Source: Aeoliella straminimaris
GTDB lineage: Bacteria; Planctomycetota; Planctomycetia; Pirellulales; Lacipirellulaceae
Length of the DNA: 64,000 nt
Assembly (NCBI RefSeq): GCF_024054565.1
Contig: NZ_JAMXLR010000036.1
Location: forward strand, 310,001 to 374,000
Reading direction: 5' to 3'
Every line of letters starts with the position of its first letter. Within the stretch, counting starts at the first letter, position 1. Positions 26,238 to 34,095 of this stretch are shown in pieces. The notes under the pieces were generated by a model, which had not been told where the DNA came from, made no database searches, and saw only the letters and a program-made list of their open reading frames with translations. Both the position numbers and the translations under genes were made by a program.

Positions 26238-27499
26238 GCCAAGCGAATACGGCAGGCACTACTTCAAGCCACGCGGTGACCTATCCGCGATTCCTGTGGA
26301 GGGCGGTCAAGCTATCGACCGATGGCCCGTGGTTTTTCTATGCCTGGATGACGCTCCTAACAGCGCTTTTCCTGGTAGGCGTACATGCCTGGGCGGTGCA
26401 AGTGCGCGACGGCATGGCCGTGACCAATATGACCGACCACGTGTCGTGGGGCCTGTACATTGCCAATTTCACGTTCATGGTCGGCCTGGCCGCCGGTGGC
26501 GTGATGATGGTGATCCCCGCCTACCTGTATCATGACGACGAAATGCACGAAGTGGTCATACTGGGAGAATTGCTGGCCATCGCGGCGATCGTGATGTGCC
26601 TGGGCTTTGTGATGGTCGATCTGGGCCGCCCCGATCGGTTCTGGCACCTGATCCCCGGCATCGGGAGGTTCAACTGGCCAATCTCGATGCTGACCTGGGA
26701 CGTTATTGTGCTCAATGGCTACCTGCTGCTGAACCTGCACATCACGGGATACCTGCTTTACAAACGATTCCGTGGCGAGAAGCCCGACAAGAAATGGTAC
26801 CTTCCGTTCGTTTACCTTTCGATCGCCTGGGCAATCTCCATTCACACAGTTACGGCTTTTCTGTATTGCGGATTAGGTGGCCGGCCTTTCTGGAATACCG
26901 CGCTGCTGGCACCGCGGTTTCTGGCGTCGGCGTTCGTCTCAGGTCCCGCGTTTATCGTCGTCGCCATGCTAATCGTGCGGCGCGTCGGTGGCATTCCAAT
27001 CGGCGAGGCGCCCATCCGCACGCTCACCGGCATCATGCGGGTCACCATCCTGATCAGCCTGCTGATGGTAGTCTCCGAGGTGTTTACGGAGTTCTACACG
27101 GGCGGGAGCCACATCGCGTCGGCCGAATATCTTTACTTCGGATTGCACGGTCACTACGCCCTTGTCCCGTGGGTGTGGACTTCTATCGGCATGATGACCC
27201 TCGCTGCCATTCTCCTCCTAAAGCCTCGAGTCTATGATAACAAACCGCTACTGGTCGCGGCCTGCTGCCTGGCGTTCGTCGGCGTGTGGATCGAGAAAGG
27301 AATGGGACTCATCATTCCGGCGTTCGTACCGTCCACGTTGCACGAGATCGTCGAGTACCTACCAAGCCTGTCGGAATGGAAGATCACAGTCGGAATCTGG
27401 GCTTTGGGGCTGATGGTGTTTACACTGGCACTTCGAGTTTCCATTCCAATTCTGACTGACCAAGAATCTCTCTATCTCTCACGAGGGCGCCGAGCTTGA
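26234..27499 (+). CDS. NrfD-like quinol-interacting membrane protein
   Basis: The 421-residue protein has about nine to ten hydrophobic segments, fitting the larger NrfD/PsrC/HybB class that oxidises quinol at the membrane. The start at 26234 is preceded by GAAGGAG and overlaps the cupin stop; an earlier in-frame start would lie inside the cupin gene. Recognisable segments include WGLYIANFTFMVGLAAGGV, VMVDLGRPDRFWHL and WPISMLTWDVIVLNGYLLL. With the upstream NrfC-like ferredoxin it should form a quinol dehydrogenase. Its stop overlaps the next gene's TTG start. Confidence 0.92.
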   Translation: MSQANTAGTTSSHAVTYPRFLWRAVKLSTDGPWFFYAWMTLLTALFLVGVHAWAVQVRDGMAVTNMTDHVSWGLYIANFTFMVGLAAGGVMMVIPAYLYHDDEMHEVVILGELLAIAAIVMCLGFVMVDLGRPDRFWHLIPGIGRFNWPISMLTWDVIVLNGYLLLNLHITGYLLYKRFRGEKPDKKWYLPFVYLSIAWAISIHTVTAFLYCGLGGRPFWNTALLAPRFLASAFVSGPAFIVVAMLIVRRVGGIPIGEAPIRTLTGIMRVTILISLLMVVSEVFTEFYTGGSHIASAEYLYFGLHGHYALVPWVWTSIGMMTLAAILLLKPRVYDNKPLLVAACCLAFVGVWIEKGMGLIIPAFVPSTLHEIVEYLPSLSEWKITVGIWALGLMVFTLALRVSIPILTDQESLYLSRGRRA

Positions 27500-27939
27500 T
27501 ACGCTACGGGAAAACCACTCAAACGGCTATTGCCGCCATGAGCCGACTGGCAGAAGCTTACGAGTCGGGCCAGCAGCTCTCGTCTCACGACGTCGCGCGC
27601 GACCGCGAAATCGCCCAAACACTGGTAGCAAAGCTGCTGACGACTCTTTCGCAGGCAGAACTGGTGGCTGGATCACGTGGGCCGGGTGGTGGTTATTCGC
27701 TGGCAAGGCCTCCGCAGGAGATTAGTCTGCTCGACATTGTGAACGTGTTTGAACGTCAAGATGGCAACATGGTCTGCCCTTTCGGCCCCAACTGGTGCGG
27801 CTCGAACGAACCTTGTCCGCTCCACGAAGATTATGTGGCCTTTACTGACAGGTTCAATAACTGGTTAAGTTCAACCACCCTCGCTGTATTCACAACAAGC
27901 AGTAAGGAGCGGCCGACGCGGAAGAGGAAGGCCAAGTGA
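27496..27939 (+). CDS. Rrf2-family transcriptional regulator (TTG start)
   Basis: The 147-residue protein begins with TTG overlapping the NrfD stop (TTGA), giving IRYGKTTQTAIAAMSRLAE, the usual start of this Rrf2 subgroup; the Met at 27538 would cut off the first helix. The wing motif SRGPGGGYSLA is present. Cysteines occur in VCPFGPNWCGSNEPCPLH, consistent with an iron-sulfur cluster. It is the last gene of the tetraheme/NrfCD operon and is a plausible regulator of that operon or of the divergent nap operon, possibly through the inverted repeat at 24207-24240. Confidence 0.88.
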   Translation: MIRYGKTTQTAIAAMSRLAEAYESGQQLSSHDVARDREIAQTLVAKLLTTLSQAELVAGSRGPGGGYSLARPPQEISLLDIVNVFERQDGNMVCPFGPNWCGSNEPCPLHEDYVAFTDRFNNWLSSTTLAVFTTSSKERPTRKRKAK

Positions 27940-27970
27940 TATCGCCTTCGGCCTCGGATAGCCGGACGCC

Positions 27971-28468
27971 TCACGAAATGAGATACCGCAGAATCCAGTC
28001 GGCCAAACCTGCAATATCGCTTCGCGGTAGCGATGGCAAGTCGAGCGAGCTTTGATCGTCGGTCACTAGCGCCAACACGCCGTCCACTTGACCGGCGATT
28101 GGCGGTGATCCCATTGCGGCTCTCCAAACTTCAATCTTGGGAGCAGGCGTCTCAACGTCACCTTCAACCAGCACCAAATCGCACTCCCGATAGGCGGGCG
28201 CGAGGATCTCATAACGGTCGCTAGCACCCATCTCGTCATGCGTGGGTATAAATAGAGCACTCATCGACCGCGATAACACTCCCACCACCGCAGCGCCGGC
28301 CTGCTGATGCCTGTGGGAGTCCTTGCCGGGCACATCCAATTGATGGTCATGGTGCGTATGTTTGATAGAGCCCACGCGGAGCCCTCGCGTCGCGAGCTCC
28401 CGAAGCAAATCAACAACAAGGGTCGTCTTACCGTTGTTCTTTCGTCCGATGATATGCAATCGCTTCAT
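27971..28468 (-). CDS. mobB: Molybdopterin-guanine dinucleotide biosynthesis protein MobB
   Basis: The 165-residue protein starts at MKRLHIIGRKNNGKTTL, a Walker A P-loop typical of MobB, followed by VGSIKHTHHDHQLDVPGKDSHRH (in part), another family hallmark. The segment LVLVEGDVETPAPKIEVWR matches the family LVEGFK..P.PKIEV pattern. MobB is a GTP-binding helper of MGD cofactor synthesis, which NapA requires. The gene converges on the Rrf2 gene with a 31-base gap. The start at 28468 is chosen because an earlier in-frame Met would add an unrelated extension. Confidence 0.92.
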   Translation of the reverse strand: MKRLHIIGRKNNGKTTLVVDLLRELATRGLRVGSIKHTHHDHQLDVPGKDSHRHQQAGAAVVGVLSRSMSALFIPTHDEMGASDRYEILAPAYRECDLVLVEGDVETPAPKIEVWRAAMGSPPIAGQVDGVLALVTDDQSSLDLPSLPRSDIAGLADWILRYLIS

Positions 28469-29106
28469 TTTGGTTCCTGGACGCTTTGTGATGCCCCCTT
28501 CCAAGCTCATGCAATCATATCTCAATTCCAACAAAAAAGCTCTTCACATACTTCCGTCCCCCAATGCCGTGAGCAAGGAACACCTCAGGCAACGATCGGC
28601 TCTGAAGGTGTGGATCGTGTCCAGCGCCCAATTCCGATGCCAGCTTGAGACTAAATTGGGCGACACGGTGCACTGGCACCGGAAGCGGTGGAGCTGTTGG
28701 AGCCGCACCAACGACCGATTGGCTACGTGTGCAACCTGAAGCGCAAGGACGGTACACGCCGAGTCGCACTGGCGATCACCGGTTCATTCCGGATCTCGGT
28801 TGCAACACGCGACGGAGAAGATCACCGACTGGAATTGCGGGGCCATAGCCCTTCAGCGGAGTACAACCTCTGAATCTGACAGCGGTGTCTCTGTAAGAAA
28901 GACATCTCCGCAGTTAGCCGTGATCTCCTCCAGCAGTCGGTGGGGCCAACTTCGGTAAGATCAGTACTTCGCCAAGTTAGCGCGGTCAAGGCATCTTCCG
29001 TCTTGCTAGCTTTGGACTTAGGCAGGCCATTACTCACAAGTTGACCCCGCATGGCGCTGTCATTACAGATGGGGGCAGCCAAGATCATCTTTGGGTGAAA
29101 GCTCCG
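28469..29106. other. Region without a recognisable gene
   Basis: About 640 bases with only short frames. A plus-strand frame at 28688-28873 (61 codons from GTG, with a GYVCNLKRKDGTRRVALAI stretch) reads like the end of some protein, but no family is recognised and no start signal is evident. It may be a remnant. From here rightward the sequence becomes visibly more AT-rich than the nap region. Confidence 0.4.
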
Positions 29107-29487
29107 CTACTTGTTCTTGCCTCCACGATAACATGGGGCCTCCGCAAGCGTGAAAACTACGATCTCTTCCCCGGTGAGAGTGCTAATGTCGTGGTGCATG
29201 CTGACGGGTTTACTGCCAGTAATGTCCGCAACCAGAGCGTCCAGCTTTGGCCGTGCCACTTCAATGAGCTGCGATCGAACTTGTTTAAGCAGGTCGCGCC
29301 CTTTTTCTACTGGAAGCACCGTCACCAGGTGTTGCTCTGCGGCAGTCAAGACACCCTGCAAGCGAATCATCAGCAAGTCGCCAATTAAATGTGCACGGAT
29401 ATCCTTTGGGCCGCGCCCCATGAATTCCAGCTCAAAATTCGACATCCCCTTGCAAATGGCATCTTCAATTTCGCCTTGTGTCTTCAT
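29107..29487 (-). CDS. DUF2294 / MpsC-like protein
   Basis: The 126-residue protein starts MKTQGEIEDAICKGMSNFE and continues GRGPKDIRAHLIGDLLMIRLQGVLT, a typical DUF2294 layout. The family is also named after MpsC, part of a proposed sodium-translocating membrane-potential system in Staphylococcus; the biochemical role of stand-alone members is unclear. The C-terminal half has VSMHHDISTLTGEEIVVFTL, again standard. A second, more divergent family member is encoded at 31736. The protein is small, soluble and lacks a signal peptide. Confidence 0.85.
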   Translation of the reverse strand: MKTQGEIEDAICKGMSNFELEFMGRGPKDIRAHLIGDLLMIRLQGVLTAAEQHLVTVLPVEKGRDLLKQVRSQLIEVARPKLDALVADITGSKPVSMHHDISTLTGEEIVVFTLAEAPCYRGGKNK

Positions 29488-29886
29488 AAAACACCCCAGA
29501 TTTGTGGAGAGAATGCCGACAAAGAGGCACTTAGGGCACCTGAGCTACCTTTGCAATTCTAACTCAAGACGGGCTACGAGATATAGCCGAAGTTGCTTCA
29601 TTGGAGTACTGCTACTGGGTGAAACTCCCATAAATGGCGAATGCAACAGACAATGGGTGTTTCGGCGACAAGTAACTACGGGCCACGACTAACTTGTCCT
29701 GACCACCATGTGTGTAGAAACTGATAGTTGTTGAAGTCGCTGGAAGGGCAAGCAACTTCGTCAGGCTCACCATCGCTCCAGGTTGCATGCAACGCCGCTG
29801 ATACGGCGGCATGCACTTGCCTTTCCAGACGTAAGCCGTAGAATGAATGCACGAGAGAGTGACCAGTTCATACTTCCTCGCCAAAG
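29488..29886. other. Intergenic region before the first structured RNA element
   Basis: About 400 bases between the minus-strand DUF2294 gene and the RNA element at 29887. It should contain the promoters for both. The only longer frame here (29612-29884, minus) has no recognisable domain. I see no further structure of note. Confidence 0.4.
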
Positions 29887-29990
29887 TTCGGATGACTAGA
29901 TAAACAGCAACTTGGCGACACCAAGGGGCTCGTTACCGAGTAAACCGATGAGGCGAAGCACTAGCTAGTGCTTCGCCTCATCGGTTTTTT
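29887..29990 (+). ncRNA. Structured RNA element, copy 1, ending in an intrinsic terminator
   Basis: A conserved 56-base leader (from TTCGGATGAC to GTA) is followed at once by a perfect 20-base-pair hairpin (29943-29986, loop AGCU) and a T-run. The leader contains a short stem CTTGG/CCAAG and a second possible stem CTCG/CGAG. A second copy lies at 31565-31667 with an ungapped alignment of the leader (about 44 of 56 positions equal) and the same hairpin position. Differences in the hairpins are compensatory, so the RNA fold is under selection. The gene for an unknown 118-residue protein begins 104 bases later on the same strand. It could be a small RNA or a terminator-type leader. No known RNA family is recognised. 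Confidence 0.65.
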
Positions 29991-30093
29991 CATGCGCTAG
30001 TCTAGCGGGACCAATCGGTGTTGTGTCGGATCGCGATAGCCGATTCGCCGCAAACTGAAAAGTGAGGCATTCGCTGCCTGAAAGAGTAACAAG

Positions 30094-30450
30094 ATGGATG
30101 ACGCCAGCCTTCTAATAGTTGCGATGGCCAAACATTGCAAAAGTGTGATTGAGAATTGGAACAAATCTGTACCCGATCTGCCATTGGCACTGCGGCCGAA
30201 ACACCTGTTGTGGATGTGCAATAAGATTGAAGAACACGCGGAGGGCGGCCCGGCTACAAAATTGCACCGTTGGATTGGATTCGTTCAAAGCGCTATGGTG
30301 GCGAATCGAATGCTCAATCTAGACGGATTGAAAACGATGTTCGACGAAGCCAAACGAGCGCATGGTGTGGCTGGTCACGACATGGAGGACTTGATAGATC
30401 ACCTTGATCCAACAAGCTCATTCGAGTTGGACATTGGGGGAGAAGGGTAA
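30094..30450 (+). CDS. Unknown small protein
   Basis: The 118-residue protein is soluble, without a signal peptide, and mostly helical by composition (MAKHCKSVIENWN, KHLLWMCNKIEEHAEGG, KLHRWIGFVQSAMVANRML). I do not recognise the family. It follows the structured RNA element and precedes a CsbD-like gene by 60 bases, suggesting shared expression in a stress-related set. The regular codon pattern and full-length helical composition support it as a real gene. Confidence 0.7.
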   Translation: MDDASLLIVAMAKHCKSVIENWNKSVPDLPLALRPKHLLWMCNKIEEHAEGGPATKLHRWIGFVQSAMVANRMLNLDGLKTMFDEAKRAHGVAGHDMEDLIDHLDPTSSFELDIGGEG

Positions 30451-30510
30451 CTAAACAAGGTAGTCTGAACGCTGACTGCCAAAACATTCTCTGTTGAAGG
30501 ACTCACCGTC

Positions 30511-30714
30511 GTGACTTGGGACCAAATCAAGCTGAACTGGAGCGCGGTAAGTGACAAAATCAAGCTCACTTGGGGAAAATTGTCCGAGGACGATCTTGCT
30601 ACGATTGCAGGACAGCGGGATCAGTTCGTCCGGTTGCTCCAAGATCGATATGGGTACGACAAAGCAATCGCCGCAAGCGCGGTCAATGACTTCGCAGAGC
30701 GGCTAGATCCTTGA
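30511..30714 (+). CDS. CsbD-family stress protein
   Basis: The 67-residue protein matches the CsbD-like pattern: an N-terminal MTWDQIKLNWSAVSDKIKLTWG, then KLSEDDLATIAGQRDQFVRLLQDRYG (in part). CsbD in Bacillus subtilis is a general-stress (sigma-B) protein of unknown biochemical function, and homologs are common in stress clusters. It lies 60 bases after an unknown protein and 21 bases before another, probably in one transcript. Confidence 0.85.
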   Translation: MTWDQIKLNWSAVSDKIKLTWGKLSEDDLATIAGQRDQFVRLLQDRYGYDKAIAASAVNDFAERLDP

Positions 30715-30735
30715 CTTGTAGCGTGTCCCCCTCTC

Positions 30736-31116
30736 TTGGAACTTCCAGTAAGGTTGAATCGTGAAAGGATGGTGACAACGCGAATGGCTAATACCTCAAT
30801 CGACCTCCCCGAGTTTTCACGTCGACAGCTTGAATCGGAGTCGTTGCCTTCAGACAGTTTGATCCAACGGCTTTCCACGGAAGTGGCAGCTGCCAATGAG
30901 CGTGTGCGCACTCTCCGTGAAGAGGCGGCCAAAGTATTCAAAGAGCGCGAACGCCGACTTCTGAAGTTCACTGGTGCCGTTGATTACATCTACTCGCTTT
31001 TGCTACCTCGTCTACATGCTTTCATGAACTTGGAGCCGTTTAGAGACGCGACCATCTCTGAGCGGATCGATTTAGCCGGACCCCTGATGCGATGTGGCCT
31101 GCTCCCCAAGAGCTGA
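30736..31116 (+). CDS. Unknown protein with coiled-coil region
   Basis: The 126-codon frame may truly start at the Met of codon 12 or 17 (MANTSIDLPEFSRRQLESES). Residues about 45-75 are rich in Ala, Glu and Arg with heptad-like spacing (EVAAANERVRTLREEAAKVF), suggesting a coiled coil. The C-terminus contains IYSLLLPRLHAFMNLEPF. I do not recognise the family. It ends 53 bases before a transposase fragment, so the C-terminus could in principle have been altered by recombination, though a natural end is equally possible. Confidence 0.6.
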   Translation: MELPVRLNRERMVTTRMANTSIDLPEFSRRQLESESLPSDSLIQRLSTEVAAANERVRTLREEAAKVFKERERRLLKFTGAVDYIYSLLLPRLHAFMNLEPFRDATISERIDLAGPLMRCGLLPKS

Positions 31117-31169
31117 TCCATATGTTATGAGAGTCTCAACCGCCCGAGAGGGTCAGAAGGAGACTCAGG

Positions 31170-31337
31170 ATGTCAGAGAAGCGAAAGAAGCGTCATTCGC
31201 CGGAGCAGATCGTGAGGAAGCTGCGTGATGCGGATGCGATGCTGAATGCTGGTAAGGACGTAGCATCGGTGCTGCAGTCGCTGGAGATCAGCGAGGCGAA
31301 GTTCCCCAACCCGTACTCTCATAACGAGTGGTACTAA
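31170..31337 (+). pseudogene. IS3-family transposase orfA fragment (3'-truncated)
   Basis: From the ATG at 31170, with GGAG upstream, 43 codons read as the N-terminal helix-turn-helix part of an IS3-type OrfA: KRKKRHSPEQIVRKLRDAD and then VASVLQSLEISEA. The normal continuation (TYYRW...) is absent; from about 31299 the sequence is unrelated and reaches a stop at 31335. The rest of the element is missing. It is a different IS3 subgroup from the element at 42498, so it marks an independent insertion that has decayed. Confidence 0.8.
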
Positions 31338-31353
31338 CTTTAGGGGCAGGCCA

Positions 31354-31441
31354 CAGTGTTTGCCCCGTTTGTGGACATGCGTCCTATTCTTCAACGGGCA
31401 TCCATCCCCAATGTGCCGTCGCACGAGAGGATGAACCGTGA
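31354..31441 (+). pseudogene. Truncated duplicate of the zinc-ribbon gene at 35953
   Basis: Bases 31354-31423 are identical to 36000-36069 (70 of 70), and similarity continues a little further. In the frame of the intact gene it reads SVCPVCGHASYSSTGIHPQC and ends with a stop at 31439-31441, lacking both the N-terminal and C-terminal parts. It directly follows the transposase fragment, so this stretch is a recombination scar joining pieces of two genes. Confidence 0.85.
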
Positions 31442-31564
31442 TTAAGCTCTTTCTGTTTTCCTTCGCAAACGGCAATTCCAACATCGGACCCTTGTATTGC
31501 TAATCCCGTAACGTACAATGACATAGGTAGAGACAAGTGACACAAAGGTCTGCTTGTTCATCGC

Positions 31565-31667
31565 TTCGGATGACTGAATAAATAGCAGCTTGGCAACGCC
31601 AGGAGGCTGGTTAATAAGTAAACCGATGTGGCGGAACACTGGATGTTCCGCCACATCGGTTTTTTTT
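31565..31667 (+). ncRNA. Structured RNA element, copy 2, ending in an intrinsic terminator
   Basis: This element has the same layout as that at 29887-29990: a 56-base leader starting TTCGGATGAC, then a hairpin at 31621-31661 (18 base pairs, loop CUGGA) and a run of T. The stem CTTGG/CCAGG in the leader keeps pairing through a U-G change. Relative to copy 1, the terminal hairpin differs at several positions, with matched changes on both arms. The DUF2294-like gene starts 69 bases downstream. Its GGA-containing hairpin loop resembles CsrA targets, and csrA is encoded 700 bases away, but this link is speculative. Confidence 0.65.
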
Positions 31668-31735
31668 GTGCGCAGTTCGCATTTTAGGTAAAGAGCTATG
31701 TGGCTCGTCTGAGCGGTTGAGAAGGAACGGCGACA

Positions 31736-32200
31736 ATGACCGATGCACATTCGCAGATCACGCAAGAGCTTGCCCAGATGGCTAGTTCGTCGCAACGACA
31801 AAGAACAGGCCTCGCACCCAAAGCAGTCACCGTGAGCTTCTGCGAAGACACGTTGACCCTAACTTTGCACGAAGCCCTGACTCCGGCTGAGCAGGTTCTA
31901 GTGCGCACACCGCAAGGCGCCGCCCAAGTACAGGAGTTTCATCGTCAGCTGTTTTCTAGCGACTCCGAGTCAATGCGGAAGGCGATTAAGAGGATTACTG
32001 GCAGAGAAGTGCGCGAAACTACGGCGGAGATCGAAACAACGATGGGTGCGGTCGTGCATGCATTCACGACCGGTGCGATGGTGCAAGTGTTCCTGCTAAC
32101 CCCAACAAACGCAGCGTACACAGGCACCGACCGCGTTTCGCTTGAGAGCGCGGATGAGGATGGACGTCACCCGGCGGATGAAAGACAGTCTTCCGAGTAG
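31736..32200 (+). CDS. DUF2294 / MpsC-like protein, divergent copy
   Basis: The 154-residue protein keeps the DUF2294 layout: an N-terminal helix ITQELAQMASSSQRQRTGLAPKAVTV (in part), LTLTLHEALTPAEQVL, then an E(I/T)TMGAVVHAFTTGAMVQVF segment. The C-terminal tail is polar. It is clearly a relative of the gene at 29107, although quite diverged, and it lies just after the second RNA element. The function of such stand-alone members is not established. Confidence 0.75.
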   Translation: MTDAHSQITQELAQMASSSQRQRTGLAPKAVTVSFCEDTLTLTLHEALTPAEQVLVRTPQGAAQVQEFHRQLFSSDSESMRKAIKRITGREVRETTAEIETTMGAVVHAFTTGAMVQVFLLTPTNAAYTGTDRVSLESADEDGRHPADERQSSE

Positions 32201-32352
32201 GACAAAGAGGCAACTCTGATGTGCTAACGCAACTGTCACGGTGTTCTGGAACAATGCGAAAGGTGAAACCGGCTGTTCGGGCTGATGCTGTATATGTATG
32301 AGGGATGAATGGAAGTTATCGCGGCACAAAGATTACTCCCAAGGAGGGAAGC

Positions 32353-32562
32353 ATGTTGATTCTGAGCCGAAAGCAACAACAGAGCCTACGTATTGGCGAC
32401 TGTATCATGGTGACGGTACTCGGCATACAGCGCAACAAAGTGCGCATTGGGATCGATGCTCCGAAAGAGATGCCAATCTTGCGCTCAGAATTGCAGAAGA
32501 GTCCGTTGGCTGTACCGTTACAGGCGTCCATCGCTCGTGCCATCGACTTTATCAAGCCATAA
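32353..32562 (+). CDS. csrA: Carbon storage regulator CsrA
   Basis: The 69-residue protein begins MLILSRKQQQSLRIGD, followed by IMVTVLGIQRNKVRIGIDAPKE (in part), the canonical CsrA beta-strand pattern, and the RNA-contacting Arg44 (MPILRSEL) is present. CsrA homodimers bind GGA motifs in mRNA leaders or small RNAs and control translation. The ATG at 32353 follows AAGGAGG at a good distance. Several GGA motifs occur in the RNA elements upstream. The next gene starts 12 bases after its stop. Confidence 0.95.
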   Translation: MLILSRKQQQSLRIGDCIMVTVLGIQRNKVRIGIDAPKEMPILRSELQKSPLAVPLQASIARAIDFIKP

Positions 32563-32573
32563 GAGAGAGCGTC

Positions 32574-32990
32574 ATGACATTGAGTACCGAGAGTCTTAAC
32601 ACTCCCATGTACGTACTCATGGACGGCGATGGCCGCATAGGCCCTCACCTGGTGCCATTGCCTGGGGGGCACACGTGCTCGGCAATTCATGGCTTTTCAG
32701 ATAAAGCTCGCTATGATCGCTTCATTTCGGCAAGCACGCTGCCTTTGACTCCATATCCTTTGGTGCGAGGGTACTTACGAAATCAACTCGAGTCAGCAGG
32801 CGATGAAATCGCGCTGGTGGTACTTGACGCAGCGGGTCCTGGTGAGCCGCTTTTGCAAGCGGCAACGATGCAAGCCGTATTAGCTGCACAAGAAAGCAAG
32901 GCAACGCACGTGCCCGCGAACTACCGGCTAGTCCTCGAGCCGTCAACGAAAGCATACAGAATGCAAGAAGCCGAGCCCCAAGAGTCATGA
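32574..32990 (+). CDS. Unknown protein downstream of csrA
   Basis: The 138-residue protein starts at the ATG with GAGAGAG upstream, 12 bases after csrA. It is soluble, with segments such as YVLMDGDGRIGPHLVPLPGG, SDKARYDRFISASTLPL and ALVVLDAAGPGEPLLQAA. No family is recognised. The tight spacing suggests translation with csrA. The frame is open upstream, but that extension overlaps csrA and has no start signal. Confidence 0.65.
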   Translation: MTLSTESLNTPMYVLMDGDGRIGPHLVPLPGGHTCSAIHGFSDKARYDRFISASTLPLTPYPLVRGYLRNQLESAGDEIALVVLDAAGPGEPLLQAATMQAVLAAQESKATHVPANYRLVLEPSTKAYRMQEAEPQES

Positions 32991-33058
32991 GAAGATGACG
33001 GCACATTTGAACACGAATTCTCCGTTGGGAGATCAGCCACACACAAAGGATCAAGTAG

Positions 33059-33208
33059 ATGAAATGGACTAAGAATGTTAATGGCTGGAGGCTCCTTGAT
33101 AGTCAGATATCGCAAGCCTTGGATAGCATCGTCGAGAAGCTGATTGAGAGGCTAAGCGGTCTGCGACGCGCTCCAGTTCGATCGCAAGGAAAGTTCTGGC
33201 ATCGATAG
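33059..33208 (+). CDS. Possible 49-residue small protein
   Basis: An ATG with AAAGGA at a good distance opens a 49-codon frame: MKWTKNVNGWRLLDSQISQALDS at the start (in part), then a basic tail. It could be a small amphipathic protein. There is no homology to support it, but the ribosome-binding site, the absence of any other gene and the orientation make it plausible. Confidence 0.35.
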   Translation: MKWTKNVNGWRLLDSQISQALDSIVEKLIERLSGLRRAPVRSQGKFWHR

Positions 33209-33281
33209 GTAGCAAGTACTACTTGCCTACAGACTAAAGAACCGTATCGAACACTGCGCCGAGCAACGCCAACGAAATCGA

Positions 33282-34085
33282 ATGACCACAGCAATTCAGA
33301 CAGTTGACGACATCTACTTTCGAGTAGCAAAGATACGGACCTTCGACGGCGAGTTGCCTTTGACTAACGCCACGGGCTTCTTTTACATGCACCAGGCGTT
33401 TCTGTACCTGGTGACATCACGGCATGTTGTTCTGAACGAACTCGAAGAGCACCGTCCTGATCGTTTACAGTTGTCGCTGCATTCTAACCAGCACGACCTG
33501 CGACAAAGGGCCGAGTTGTCGATCCCATTGTACAAAGATGGATTGCCGCAGTGGTACCAACATCCCGTTCACACCAGTTCCGCCGATGTTGTTGCTGTCG
33601 CAGTGAACGATCCTAATGTGTCTAGAGATCACGATCTGGCCACCTTTTCTCGCCAAGACATCGTGGATACCAAGAGTGTACTCCCGTTGGGGCAGCAAGT
33701 GCACATCCTCGGGTTTCCGCTGGGGTTTCACGATACGGTGCACAATTTGCCCATCGTGCGCAACGCCACGGTCGCTAGTTCTTATTCTCATCCGTTCAAA
33801 GGTGAACCGTATTTTCTAACGGATGCCCGCCTGCATCGAGGGATGAGTGGCTCTCCCGTAATCACCCAGTTGACATGCAAGCAGGACGATGAGTTGCAGC
33901 AGACGACAAAATGGCGTCTGCTCGGCATCCATTCCTCCGCTTTGGATGTTTCGGATCGAGATCCCGAGCAAGATGAAAAACTTGCCTTGAACACGACATG
34001 GTATGCATCACTTTTGCCCGAGATGATCCCCGACAATATTCAGGTGGGGCACGAACGTGTTAATTGGAATGCCACAAGTCGCTAA
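33282..34085 (+). CDS. Trypsin-like serine protease domain protein
   Basis: The 267-residue protein resembles S1-type trypsin-like peptidases. A GFFYMHQAFLYLVTSRHVV segment supplies the catalytic His, a VAVAVNDPNVSRDHDLATF-type region could hold the Asp, and the GMSGSPVI motif supplies the catalytic Ser. No signal peptide is evident, so it is probably cytoplasmic, unlike DegP-type enzymes; no PDZ domain is visible. It lies 10 bases upstream of ptsI and probably shares its transcript. The substrate is unknown. The family often works in stress or phage-defence settings, but nothing here supports a specific one. Confidence 0.8.
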   Translation: MTTAIQTVDDIYFRVAKIRTFDGELPLTNATGFFYMHQAFLYLVTSRHVVLNELEEHRPDRLQLSLHSNQHDLRQRAELSIPLYKDGLPQWYQHPVHTSSADVVAVAVNDPNVSRDHDLATFSRQDIVDTKSVLPLGQQVHILGFPLGFHDTVHNLPIVRNATVASSYSHPFKGEPYFLTDARLHRGMSGSPVITQLTCKQDDELQQTTKWRLLGIHSSALDVSDRDPEQDEKLALNTTWYASLLPEMIPDNIQVGHERVNWNATSR

Positions 34086-34095
34086 AGGAGTGCAG

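Noticed and set aside
29887..29990. A known riboswitch such as c-di-GMP or fluoride
   Set aside because: I compared the leader from memory with several classes and found no convincing match to conserved cores; no class is claimed.
29887..31667. Integron attC sites
   Set aside because: The palindromic hairpins suggested attC, but the core-site sequences are absent and each hairpin ends in a T-run, fitting terminators.
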